Shown here one piece after another: positions 42,828-55,039 of a DNA stretch of 64,000 nucleotides. The position numbers were made by a program, and so were the translations under genes. A model generated the notes under the pieces. The model did not search any database, was not told the DNA's origin, and saw only the letters and a list, made by a program, of their open reading frames with translations. Source of the DNA: Xiphophorus maculatus (taxonomy: Eukaryota > Chordata > Actinopteri > Cyprinodontiformes > Poeciliidae); NCBI RefSeq assembly GCF_002775205.1, contig NC_036454.1, forward strand, positions 1,340,382 through 1,404,381, read 5' to 3'. Each line of letters begins with the position of its first letter. Positions within the stretch are counted from its first letter, which is position 1.

Positions 42828-44378
42828 ATGTCCCTGTCGGCCCAGAGGGACCGGGTCCAGAGGCAGGTGGAGGAGCTGGAGCGCAGCCTGGCTGTGACCC
42901 GGGACGAGCTGGACCTGCTGAGCAGTGAGACAGGTACGGTCCAGGCCCGGTTCCAGGCCCGGTTCCAGGCCCGGTTCCAGGCCCGGTTCCGGCCCGGTAT
43001 TAAATCCAATCTCAACAGCTGAACAATCAGAACCACATTATAAATGATGAGAATCAGATCAAACCAGGAAGCATTTCTGAGTTACAGGCAGAACTTCACG
43101 ACCAGAACCAGAACCTGCTGGAACTTTGAGTCCAACTGGAAACTTTAGTTCAGTTTCCACATTCAGCCCCGAGCGACCACCCTGACTGGATCGACCAGAA
43201 CCACAGGAACCAGGTTCATCTGACCCGGTTTAATCTGACCCTGCTGAGCTGGTGAAGTCGACCCAGATCTGTTTTTTCTAGAATTGACTCGGAGCTGTTA
43301 GAACTGGTGGCTACATGTTAAAATAATCTGGTTCTTTCTGCCCCACTGGGTCAGCAGAACTTTAACAAACCGTTTTCAGTGAATGTTAGCTCACCTTGTT
43401 AGCCTCAGCTAGCTTGACAGAAACATGGCCACTGGTGGCACAATAAAAGCCCAACAGGAAGTCATGATTACCACAATAAAAGCCCAACAGGAAGTCATGA
43501 TTACCACAATAAAAGCCCAACAGGAAGTCGTAGAGAATAAAAGTGATGATTACAGGCTGGAAAGTGAAGCTGCTTCTGAAAGGAGGGTCGATGGTTCGGG
43601 GTGGGATCAGGGATCTGGGATCAGGGATTTGGGACGTCTCACTGTGTGTCTCTGACTTTCAGATGATGGATCAGAAAGTCAGGATGAGGAGGGACAGGAG
43701 GGACAGGTGAGACAGAGGACCTGGTACATATGTTGGTCCGATTCCCCACAGAACCACTAACAGGCTTGTGTGTGTGTGTCTCTGTGTGTGTGTGTGTGTT
43801 CAGAGCCCAGCTGACCTGTTGGCCCAGAAGCAGAAGATCCAGTCGGAGATCCAGAACCTGGAGGACATGCTGGGTCCCCGCAGCGCGTCCCTTGACGTAT
43901 CCAGCGAGGACAGCAGTGACTCCAGTGACAGGGTCGGTACCGTTTGGGGTCAGGGGTCGCATGTGTCGCTTTAGGTGCGAGTGTCTTCTCGGCGTTCATG
44001 TCCCCAGAGTGAGCCGGACCTGTCTCCGAGTGCGTCCTCGTGTCTCCAGCTGAACCTGGTCTACCAGCAGGTGGTCCAGGAGACGCTGGACCAGCTGGAG
44101 GCGCTGCTGGCCCACAACCGCAGGCAGCAGGTGAGGACCCGGTTCCGACCCGGTTCAGGCCTTGTCGTGACCCTGTGTGGCTCCGGACCCAGATCCAGAA
44201 CCGATCCAAACTGTAGTGCAACGTTTCTGCCTGCAGAGGGAGCTCACAGCCCAGATGAACGGACCAATCAGAGAGTCCACCAGAGAAGGTCCCGCCTCGT
44301 CCAATCAGCATCCAGCTAAGATGTTCCTGGGAAGCTTCCTGAAACCGTACTTCAAGGACCGTCTGACGGGCCTGGTAC

Positions 44379-44425
<47 letters not shown>

Positions 44426-47400
44426 AAACACACAGAAGGAAACGGACCAATGGGACGCTGCGTTGTTTCTGTCCAGGGCCCTCCAGCCAATCAGGAGGTG
44501 AAGCTGAAGGCTCAGAGGATGATGGGATGTCCAGAAGACAAGAAGCTGAAATTGAAAAGATGTAAGTTCTGTTGTGACCCGGTTCATCAGCTGGTTCTGT
44601 TCTGACCCAGTTCTCTGTGTTCAGGGGAGAGCTGGCAGAAGACGCTGCTGGTCCACTCAGTGACTAGAGACCACCTGAAGAGACTGATGCTGCCCAAACT
44701 GTCCAGGTACCAGAACCCGACCTGCTGCTGGGGGGGACGCGTCCTGACGTGTCTCTATGTGTTTCTACGTGTCCCTACGTGTCTCTATGTGTCCCTACGT
44801 GTTTCTACGTGTCCCTACGTGTTTCTACGTGTCTCTACGTGTTTCTACGTGTCCCTACGTGTCTCTACGTGTCTCTTGTCCCTCCAGGCTGGACTTCCTG
44901 ACCTCCAAGTTTTCCTCGGCTCAGGGAGCCGACAGACAGCAGCTGACTGAGCAGATCAATGACCTGGAGAAAGACCTGCAGCTGCTGAGGTCAGACGGGT
45001 TCTGGACCGGGTTCTGGACTGGGTCGGGTTGACAGCCTGATGGATCTGGCTCTGTGTTCTGATTGGTTAGGATGAAGAGAGAGGAGGAGCTTACTGGTGA
45101 TCGCTACGAAGAACACGACTGGCAGAAGATCTCCAACATCGACGTCAGTAAATAACCTGATGGATCGACTGATCTATTGATCTATTGATCGATTGATCGA
45201 TTGATCAGCCCTGCTCCTCTTCCTCAGTTTGAAGGGACGAAGGACGCAGAGGACATCCGTCTGTTCTGGCAGAACGTCCTCCACCCGTCCATCAACAAGA
45301 CGGCCTGGAGCAGCGAGGAGGTCCAGAGACTGAGCGCCACCTGCAGGAGACACGAGGACAGACACTGGGACTCGATCGCCCAGGAGCTGGGGGTGAGGGA
45401 GGGAACGGGGCGGATGGCGTCTGTCTCTGACCCGTCTCTCTGACCCGTCTGTCTGTCTGTCCTCAGACGGGCAGGACGGCCTTCATGTGTCTCCAGATGT
45501 TCCAGCGTTTCGTCTCCGACTCTCTGAAACGCAGCAGCTGGACGGCGGAGGAAGACGAGCAGCTGAGAGAGCTGGTCCAGAAGATGAGGATCGGGAACTT
45601 CATCCCGTACACGCAGAGTAATGACATCACTGTGACATCACGCTGTGACATCACGCCCCGTCTCTGATGGACTCTTCTTCTCTGCTTCCAGTCAGTTACT
45701 TCATGGAGGGTCGTGATCCGACTCAACTCGTCTACAGGTGGAACCAGGTTCTGGACCCGAGCCTGAAGAGAGGCTCGTGGACCGAGCAGGAGGACCGGGT
45801 ACGCCTCCCACCCAGATGGACCCACCCTGGTCCCGGAGCGCTCGGTCCGGTCTCAGACTGATCTGTCCGTCCGCCTGTCTGTCCGTCCAGCTCCTGCTGC
45901 AGGCTGTGGCTCGTCACGGTGAGAAGTGTTGGTGGAAGGTCCGGTTGGAAGTTCCTGGACGCACCGATGGAGCCTGCAGAGACAGGTGAGGACCAGCAGG
46001 AGGCAGCGTTCTGGGTTTGCCTCAGTGAGCCCAGTCCGTCCGTCTGTCCGTCTGTCCGTAGGTATCTGGACTGTCTGAAGAAGAACATAAAGAAAGGTCC
46101 GTTTGAGAGACATGAGGTGGAGCTGCTGGAGCAACTGGTGAAGAAACATGGAGTTGGTGAGGTTCTGATGATGATGATGATGATGATGATGAATCACCTG
46201 CTGTTTGGTTCTGAACTGACCGTCTGTGTTTCAGGTCGCTGGGCCAAGATCGCCGCAGAGATCCCTCATCGCCTCGATGCTCAGTGTCTGAGAGAGTGGA
46301 GGAAGCTGGTGCGAGAACCTGCTCAGGTAAATCAGGGGTCACTCAGGGGTCACTCAGGGGTCAGGAGGCTGTCAGGAGTGCAGGTTCATTAGCTGCTGTG
46401 TTTAGGAACTGATGGGAAATCAGAGTTTCTGAAAGCAGAAGGCTGATCGTCTGTTTCTCTCACAGGACAGAAGGAAAATCAGGAAGACCTGCAAGAAGGG
46501 AGGAAGAGGAGGAAGAGGAAGAGGGCGGGGTGCTGGAGGTTTCAATGTTAGCATCAGGAGAGGAATATTGAAGATGAAGGAGGAAGAGGAGGTGCAGGTA
46601 ACTGAGGAGGAGGATGAGGATGAGGTGGTGCAGTACATGGACAGTGATGAAGACTGTAATAAAAAGAGGAAGAGGAGCATGGAGGAGGAGGAAGAGGAGG
46701 AGGAGTACATCCTGCCGCCGATGGAGGAGTGGCTTCCAGCTGAGGTGAAGCAAAGCTCCACCTCCCTGAGCTTCACGCTGGTGGAACTCCCTTCCTCCGG
46801 CGAGGCTCCGGACCGAACCGCGGTCCGCTCCACCGTGCTGGGTCGGCCCCGGCCCTCCGTCGTCATCGGGGCTCCGCCCAGAGAGCTGTCCTGGGAGGAG
46901 CGCCGCAGCTCCTCCGCCGTGCCGATGGTGTCCCGGGAGGCACTGCGTCTCCACCTGAGCGCCCTGAAGCAGAAGGTCGGCTCCGCCCCCCAGCCAGGGC
47001 GGCGGCCGCGCCCGCAGGCCCAGGAGCTGAGGTACGAGCTGCAGGTCGCCGTCACGCCGTGGATCGGGAACCTGCTGATCCCAAAGAGCCAGAAACGGAG
47101 CGCCGCAGATGCGCTGAGGGAGGCAGGAGAGAGGAGCGGCATCTCCACCTCCTCCGCCTTCACGCTGCTCCTCCAGGCCATGAACGTAGACACGCTGGGC
47201 TGCCGGCAGATGATCGAGGAGAGGAAGAGCAAGGCGGACCTGCAGGCCCCGCCCCACGCCCGGGGGCCCAAACGGGTCTCAGAGCTCCTCGCCAACAGGA
47301 AGAGGAGGAGCCAAGAGGAGGAGGAGGACCAGTGGCGAGTCCTGCTGCAGGAGAAACGCATCCTGCAGGCTCCGCCCATCCTGCAGGCTCCGCCCATCCT

Positions 47401-50226
47401 GCAGGCTCCGCCCATCCTGCAGGCTCCGCCCATCCTGCAGGCTCCACCCCAGCACCCTTCTAGCAGATATCCTCAGATGTTTCCTCGTAGTCTCCTAGTC
47501 CCTGCTGCCTCCATCTACTTTGTTCCTTCTGGAGCTCCACCTGCTCCACCTGCTCCACCTGCTCCTGTGCTCCCAAACCCCGAACCATCCTGCACCTCCT
47601 CCTCAGTGGTTCCAGTTGGCTCCAGTCTGACCAGTAGCCTTGCTCGAGGAAGTCCAACAGAGCTGAAGGATGTGGGCGGAGCCAGTGATGGAGCAGCTGA
47701 GTCTCGTAGTGATGTGGGCGGAGCTAAAGCAGGTGTGGCGCGGACAGGTGATGAAGGAGCAAAGAACGGAGCGGATCTGGAGGTAAAGTTCTGCTGACAG
47801 CAGCAGGTTGTCCCACATGCTAACGCGCTAAGCTAACTGTGAAAACATGTAGCACAGTTAGCTTCCCAACATCTAAGTTTTCAAGACAGACATGAAAGTG
47901 ATGATTTACTTTTTGACTTGTAAAGTTTCAGGTGAGTAAATTTTGCGTTTTGGGTAATAAAACCTCTAGTAGTTTATATTTATATCCATGCTCTTATTTT
48001 GAAGAGGACAGTTTACTCTCCTAACTTGATGCTAAGCTGCTTTGACGCAGAATGTTTTCTGTAGCGTTTAGCATTAGCTTATGCTAACTACCCACTGTTT
48101 CTCTGGACCAATCAGGAGTCTCTCTGGTTACCTGAGCAACTGACTGCTCTGTGGTTCTGCTTTCAGTCTGGACCCATGGATTCAGCAGGTTCTCCAGAAC
48201 CGGACCGGACCCAGAACTCAGACGGTCCTGCAGCAGTTAGCTCCTCCTCCTCACCTCTGACCTCTGCTCCACCTTCTTGCCCCGTTCAGACCCCGCCCAC
48301 CTCCACAGACGCCGCCGTCCGTCAGAGTGGGGGCAGGAAGAGGGGGCTGGCGGAGGCGGGCGGCGCCGGGCCGGTCCAGGAGGGGAAGAGAACCAGGAGG
48401 CCGACCCTGAAGATCCGGGAGTCCAAGGAGCTCCAGGTGAGGGAGGTGACCTCAGAGTCTCGTCCTGCTGAAGGAACCGGGCCGGACCGGCAGAACCAAA
48501 GGAACCTGGTTCTGGTTGGTCGGTCTGGACCTCAGGCTCTTCTGGTTCTGTTTCCAGGCTACAAAGAAGAGAAGCTCCGCCTCCTCTAAGCAGAAACGTG
48601 TTGGCAGGGCCCAATCAAAGGGAAGCAGTGCCATGCAGGCCCCGCCCCACTCTCAGGCCCCGCCCCTCTCTCAGGTCACTGGTCTCCATTTCCTTCCTAA
48701 CCGGTCCATTTGGGTCATGACCCCTGGTTCGGTCCCTGTGGCTCAGGCTCCGCCCCCAGCCCTGCAGGTGGGGCTCTTACCCAGAGGTCCTCCCCTAACG
48801 TCTGAAGCCCCGCCCCCTCTGACGGCAGGACTGTCCTCGGTGACCCCAGCTGACCCTCGTGACCTCCAGCTCTTACCTGTTCCCACCTGTAGATTTAAGC
48901 CCCTCCTCCCAGCCGTCATCCAGTCACCTGATCTGAGGCCGACCGGCTGGCCCCGCCCCCACTTACTGCTGGCCTATCAGGGAGCGGCGGGGAGGCAGAC
49001 GGTGGGCCCGACCGGCCCCCCCCTCCCGACGGCGGGCCTGCACTTTGACCCCACCCTGATGTTTCTGGAGCCCCTGGAGGAGGTTCACGATTGGCTGAGA
49101 GGGAGAGGGGGCGTGGTCGTACCTGGAGCGAGGTGCGCCCTCCCCTACCTGCCGCCATCTGTCAGCAGTCTGAGCGCGCTCAGTGGCCTCCTGCGGGCGA
49201 AGGCGTCAGTGACGGCGTCGGCTCTGCAGCTGATGGCGGACGGCCGCCGCCCCAATGACCACACCTACTGCGCCTCAGGCGAGCTGCCAGGTAAGCCCTC
49301 GGCCCGCCTCACACCTGGCAGGCATTAAAACCCCAAGATTTATGATTTTAATATTTTAGTGTTTAAACGATTTATCCTCAGACAATAAGCTAACACACAC
49401 ACACACACACACACACAGAATAAAGAAAATAGAAATAGAGGATCTGAATGTAAATAATCATGTTGCTCAGTTTGTGTCTCATAAAGATGAAACTCATCGT
49501 CTGAATGCATCTATTTATTCTGACTAGAGAGAAACCAGGGCTGATCAAACAGTTTGATTATTGAAGGTGATCAGGTGTGGAGACAATCCCAGGTATATCA
49601 GTAGCTGCATCAAGGTGAGCCGCTACCTGAGGAGCTTTGGCTCTGATGGAGAACATGGAGCCATTGATCAGAGATCAGATTGATCTGCTGGTTTCTGATC
49701 ATTTAGATTCATCCAGACTGATCATCCTGGAGCTCTGAGCAGAACTTAAAGCAGGTACCGGTACCGGTACCGGTCCAAAAACTGAGGAAAATTATTTACA
49801 TTGGAGTTTTACTGCCACATATTTTCACAGCAGGTCAAAAGTTTGCATATATTTACACAAACTTTGACGCCACGTTGGTTTTCAGACTTGCTGACTTGTG
49901 TGTAAAATATGGCGCCTCATATTTTTGTGGTATTTTCGACACGAGGCGTCTGGTTTCTGTCTGCAGGGCGGCAGGAGGAGCTGCAGGCCGTCCGCCAGCT
50001 GGTGGCGCAGCGCTTCTCCACAAACCCCGCCCACCAGCTGCTGAAGGCCCGCTTCCTGTCCCTGTTCACGCTGCCGGCACTGCTGGCCACCGTGCAGCCA
50101 ATCAGCAGGAAGAAGCCATCCTGTCCGACCAATCAGGAGGAGGAAGAGGAGGAGGAGGAGGAGCTGAAACAAATCCAGGAGAGACAAAGGAGGAGGAGAG
50201 TCCTGACCGGAGCTGCTGTTCCCTAA
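42828..50226 (+). CDS. snapc4: snRNA-activating protein complex subunit 4 (SNAP190), 19 coding exons
   Basis: DNA-binding scaffold of SNAPc, which binds the proximal sequence element of snRNA genes for Pol II and III. Exons: 42828-42933, 43663-43706, 43804-43932, 44008-44130, 44237-44374, 44477-44561, 44625-44706, 44888-44989, 45071-45143, 45228-45392, 45467-45617, 45692-45798, 45891-45985, 46062-46156, 46235-46326, 46466-47782, 48167-48436, 48558-49290, 49967-50226. Total 4167 nt, 1388 residues. N-terminus coiled coil (RQVEELERSL); then LQLNLVYQQVVQETLDQLEA and SFLKPYFKDRLTG. Myb-type repeats span about residues 290-529 (HDWQKISNID, SSWTAEEDEQLRELV, GSWTEQEDR, PGRTDGACRDRYL, GRWAKIAAEIPHRLDAQCL). 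The long C-terminus ends in LLKARFLSLFTLPALLATV, which fits the human SNAPC2-binding region. An LQAPPI repeat lies near residues 829-858. Confidence 0.94.
43430..43525 (+). repeat. 30-bp tandem repeat in snapc4 intron
   Basis: Three units of ACAATAAAAGCCCAACAGGA followed by AGTCATGATT, each with an AATAAA core. Confidence 0.85.
44383..44422 (+). repeat. (CA)n in snapc4 intron
   Basis: CA run of about 19 units following the donor at 44375. Confidence 0.95.
44745..44880 (+). repeat. 10-bp tandem repeat (GTGTCTCTAC/GTGTTTCTAC)
   Basis: About 13 units of CTACGTGTCT/CTACGTGTTT/CTACGTGTCC fill the snapc4 intron up to the CCTCCAG acceptor. Confidence 0.9.
47363..47452 (+). repeat. In-frame 18-bp coding repeat in snapc4 (LQAPPI x5)
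   Basis: Five near-identical CTGCAGGCTCCGCCCATC units (the last varies to CTGCAGGCTCCACCCCAG) inside exon 46466-47782, encoding LQAPPI. Eighteen bases preserve frame. Confidence 0.92.
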
Positions 50227-50720
50227 GCTCCGTTCCGGATTGGAACCGGAATGAGAACCGGAACCAGAACCGGTTCTGACCTCATCTCGTTTGTCCTGCT
50301 GGCTGTCGACTCCGCAGCTTCGGCCAATCACCTCTCAGGGATCCAGTGCCAACCCAGACCCGGTTCTACGGAACCAGTTCATGCAAGCTGACCCAAACCA
50401 GACGGTCAAACCAAAGCCAGTCTGAAACCGGTTCAGATCCAAGTCCAGCGGTCCAGAACCAGTTCATGGAGACTGGAGCAGATGGACAGTTAGTTCGAGA
50501 CGATCAGAACCAGGAAACGACTGAGAGACGAAACTGAACTTTATTAGTTACTTTACTAGTACAACGTGGTGCGTTCAGGGGCCGCGGTGCGTTCAGGGGC
50601 CGCGGTGCGTTCAGGGGCCGCGGTGCGTTCAGGAACGATGGCTACAATGTTGCACTAAAACATGTTTTGAAGTTGCTGCTTGTAAATGTTTTTGTTTTTG
50701 TAAAATAATTTCCTAATAAA
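50227..50720 (+). other. snapc4 3' UTR
   Basis: Runs from the stop to AATAAA at 50715-50720. Contains four GTGCGTTCAGGGGCCGCG units at about 50569-50632. Confidence 0.5.
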
Positions 50721-51360
50721 AAATGTTTCTGATTTCATGGCGACTCACTGAGGAACATTTTGGATTCAGGGAAACGAAAACATTCAGAGGATTAAGAGAG
50801 AAATAAACCGAAACGGGAAGAAGACGGGACCGTCCAGACCGCTGACACCGTCAGGGAGGGAGTCCCACCCTGACCCCTCCTGACCCCTTCAGAGTCTCTC
50901 TCAGAGCAAAGCACCGACTCATTTTGACAATAAATTTTTCCTACTTGTCTTTAAAAGCTCCTTCTGAAGCTCCGCCTCCAGGAAGTCGTCCCAACATGGC
51001 TTCTTTATTAACCCTTTAATGTTTTTACCAGCAGCTCCTAAAGAGCTCAACAGCTGGTTGCTAATTGCTGCTGGCTAGTCTGAAGGAGCTGACAGGGGGA
51101 GGAGCTGCACCTCGAAGGCGGGGCTAGGTCCACCCAGGTGTTTTAACAAGCAGCAGCGCCGAATTCATTTTCAGTTGGGGATCATGGGGTGTTTCATCAC
51201 CTCTGTTACACACCTGGAGGCTGGTTCATTGATATGAGGGAACCTGCCAATCAGGTCAGTGGGTTTGTAGGTAAACAGTCAACATCTCTGACCAGGAGGA
51301 CGATGTTTGGGTCGACCATGCGCTGCGGTCTGGCTGGACTTGATGATTGTTATTATTTTT
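50721..51360. other. Intergenic, nothing recognised
   Basis: Between the snapc4 polyA signal and an L2 fragment. No coding or repeat signal that I can support. Confidence 0.4.
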
Positions 51361-52235
51361 GGACCTAAAGAGAAACGAGCTAGAGTTGTAGATCTAGAGC
51401 TATAGATCTAGAGCTATAGATCTAGAGTCAATGCACAGCTTCAGTTATTACAACTGAAAACCAGCGATCAGGCTAAAACCTGGGAGTAGTGATGGACTCT
51501 GACCTGAACCTCCAGAGCCACATAAAGACAGTTACAAAGTCGGCCTTCTATCACCTGAAGAACATTTCCAGGATTAAAGGACTAATGTCTCAGCCAGATC
51601 TAGAGAAACTCATCCATGCCTTCATCTTCAGTCGTATTGATTATTGCAACAGCGTCTTCACAGGTCTGTCCAACAAATCAATCAAACAGCTGCAGCTGAT
51701 CCAGATGCTGCTGCTGGCGTTCTGACTAGAACCAGGAAGATAGAGCACATAACACCAGTTTTAAAGTCCCTCCACTGGCTCCCTGTAGCTCAAAGAATAG
51801 ACTTTAAAATCCTGTTGTTAGTTTATAAATCACTGAACGGCTTAGCACCACAATACATTAAAGATCTGCTGTTGTTGTATCAACCTTCCAGACCTCTCAG
51901 GTTCTGGTTCTGGTTCTGCTCTGCATCCCCAGAACCAAACGAGGAGAAGCAGCTTTCAGCATCTATGCACCACAAATTTGGAACAAACTTCCAGAAAACT
52001 GTAAAACAGCTGAAACACTGACTTCTTTTAAATCTCAACTAAAAACCCACCTGGTTAGGATTGTATTTGAAATGTAATCAATTACAAATTTATTGATGGA
52101 ACTTGACTTAATGATTGATTCTATGTTGCTTTGTGATTCTGTGTTTGTTATGATGTAAAGCACTTTGAAATGCCTTGCTGCTGAAATGTGCTATACTAAT
52201 AACATTTGATTGATTGATTAATTGATTAATTGATT
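51361..52235 (+). mobile_element. L2/Maui-like LINE 3' fragment
   Basis: Frames encode VMDSDLNLQSHIKTVTKSAF, YHLKNISRIKGLMSQPDLEK and LIHAFIFSRIDYCNSVFTGL, then, one frame over, LKSLHWLPVAQRIDFKILLL and VYKSLNGLAPQYIKDLLL. The 3' end is (TGAT)n at about 52206-52235. One frameshift near 51720 splits the frame. It is better preserved than the 3.3 and 30.6 kb copies. Confidence 0.88.
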
Positions 52236-52569
52236 GCTATTAAATGGTCGTAGAGATTTGGTGGAAAATAATCAGAAGAAAATGTTGTCAGTGGGAACAA
52301 GCAGAAAGCAGCTTTACTCAGAGCATTTAGATGGAGGAATGGACTTTATTCCATTTCTGGAAAAATGTAAAGGAGGAAAAATGCCGCCGACCCGAGAACA
52401 GCTGAATGCAGACGGACGATTTTAAAACACAAAATGTCTGGATGAAGGTTTTGTCATCATTACATCGTTGTTGTCAACGCACCAGCAGCAGGTTAAACAG
52501 TTGTCTAACCAGGTGATCTCCTGATTCTGGTTCCGGTCCGGTCAGGCTCCAGTTCCAGTCTGGCGCCCT

Positions 52570-53990
<1,421 letters not shown>

Positions 53991-53992
53991 CT

Positions 53993-54000
53993 ATAAATAC
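53993..54000 (-). promoter_or_regulatory. TATA/MEF2-like box upstream of plpp7
   Basis: Reading on the minus strand, GTATTTATAG lies about 70 bp before the plpp7 ATG. It fits an AT-rich TATA-like box and differs by one base from a MEF2 site. Function is inference from position. Confidence 0.3.
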
Positions 54001-54032
54001 ATTTGCTGGCCTCTTTCTACTGCCGTCAGCTG

Positions 54033-54036
<4 letters not shown>

Positions 54037-54075
<39 letters not shown>

Positions 54076-54086
54076 TGTGTGTGTGA
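54037..54086 (+). repeat. (TG)n microsatellite upstream of plpp7
   Basis: TG run with one GGG interruption, about 110-160 bp upstream of the plpp7 ATG. Confidence 0.93.
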
Positions 54087-54375
54087 AACCAGAGCTCAGA
54101 CCCTCTAAAGTCGTTTCCCGCTCATCAGCGGACTTCACACTTTATAAAAGTAGCATTTCTACATTGGTTTTGTTTTTTTATTTATTTGCACATTAAACCA
54201 GATTTATGATCAATAATTTTCTCATTTTTCTCATTTGTTGCTCATTCAGAAAACGTTTTGTGACCAAATAGTGCTTGAATGCAACATGACACCCATTTTC
54301 CGATTTCCTCAAATGCACCACATTTCTAAAACAACCAATGAAAACAGTTTTTGCCAATGTGCTGGCGGTGAGGAA

Positions 54376-55036
54376 ACTATGGCAAGCCGTTTTAACATAA
54401 ATTCGGTTTTGCCGCCCTTACATTCCAGATATCAAATTGTTTTATGACTAGACGTTTTAGCGATTTAAGATATCGCTAATTACATTTTGACTAGTCGAAA
54501 TGACGTCAGATTTACCATTGACTTGTAAGGAGACTTCAATTCAAGATATCTACAATGAATTACTGACTATCTGAAATACACATTTCAGATATGTACCATT
54601 AAATTATGACTAGTCATCATTTAATTCAAGATATCTCGATTTTAGTTTTAACTAGTCATAATTCTAATTAAAGATATCGAATGACAACATAATTCAAGAT
54701 ATCTTAAATGTATTTTTGGATAGGAGAAATGTAGTTTTGACTAGTGAAAACTAAATTATAGATATCTTAAAAGCAAATAATGACTAGACAAAACTAAATT
54801 ATAGATATCTTGAATTGTAAGTTTGATTAGTCAAAATTCCTCTCTAAATGAATTAGAGATATCTTGAATTGTCAATACGGATGTTTCCCGTCAAATGACG
54901 GATCCAGCGTCGTAATTTGAGATATCTTGAAAGGAATTTTGACTCGTCAAAATGTAATTGAAGATGTCTTAAATTATTATTCTTCCTAGTCATAATGTAA
55001 ATACAGATATCTTAAATTACCATTCCAGATAGTCAA
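54376..55036 (-). repeat. GATATC/ACTAGT palindrome-rich repeat, copy 2 (inverted)
   Basis: Starts ATGGCAAGCCGTTTTAACAT and matches copy 1 (15596-16168) in reverse for over 450 bp, including CCATTGACTTGTAAGGAGAC. It extends about 150 bp further at the distal end with more GATATC/GACTAGTC units. The flanks beyond GGCTTGCCAT differ between copies. Confidence 0.8.
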
Positions 55037-55039
55037 AAT

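Noticed and set aside
46420-47433. 337-codon minus-strand frame
   Set aside because: Antisense shadow of snapc4 exon 16; the repetitive MGGACR start mirrors LQAPPI, and splice signals and homology favour the + strand.
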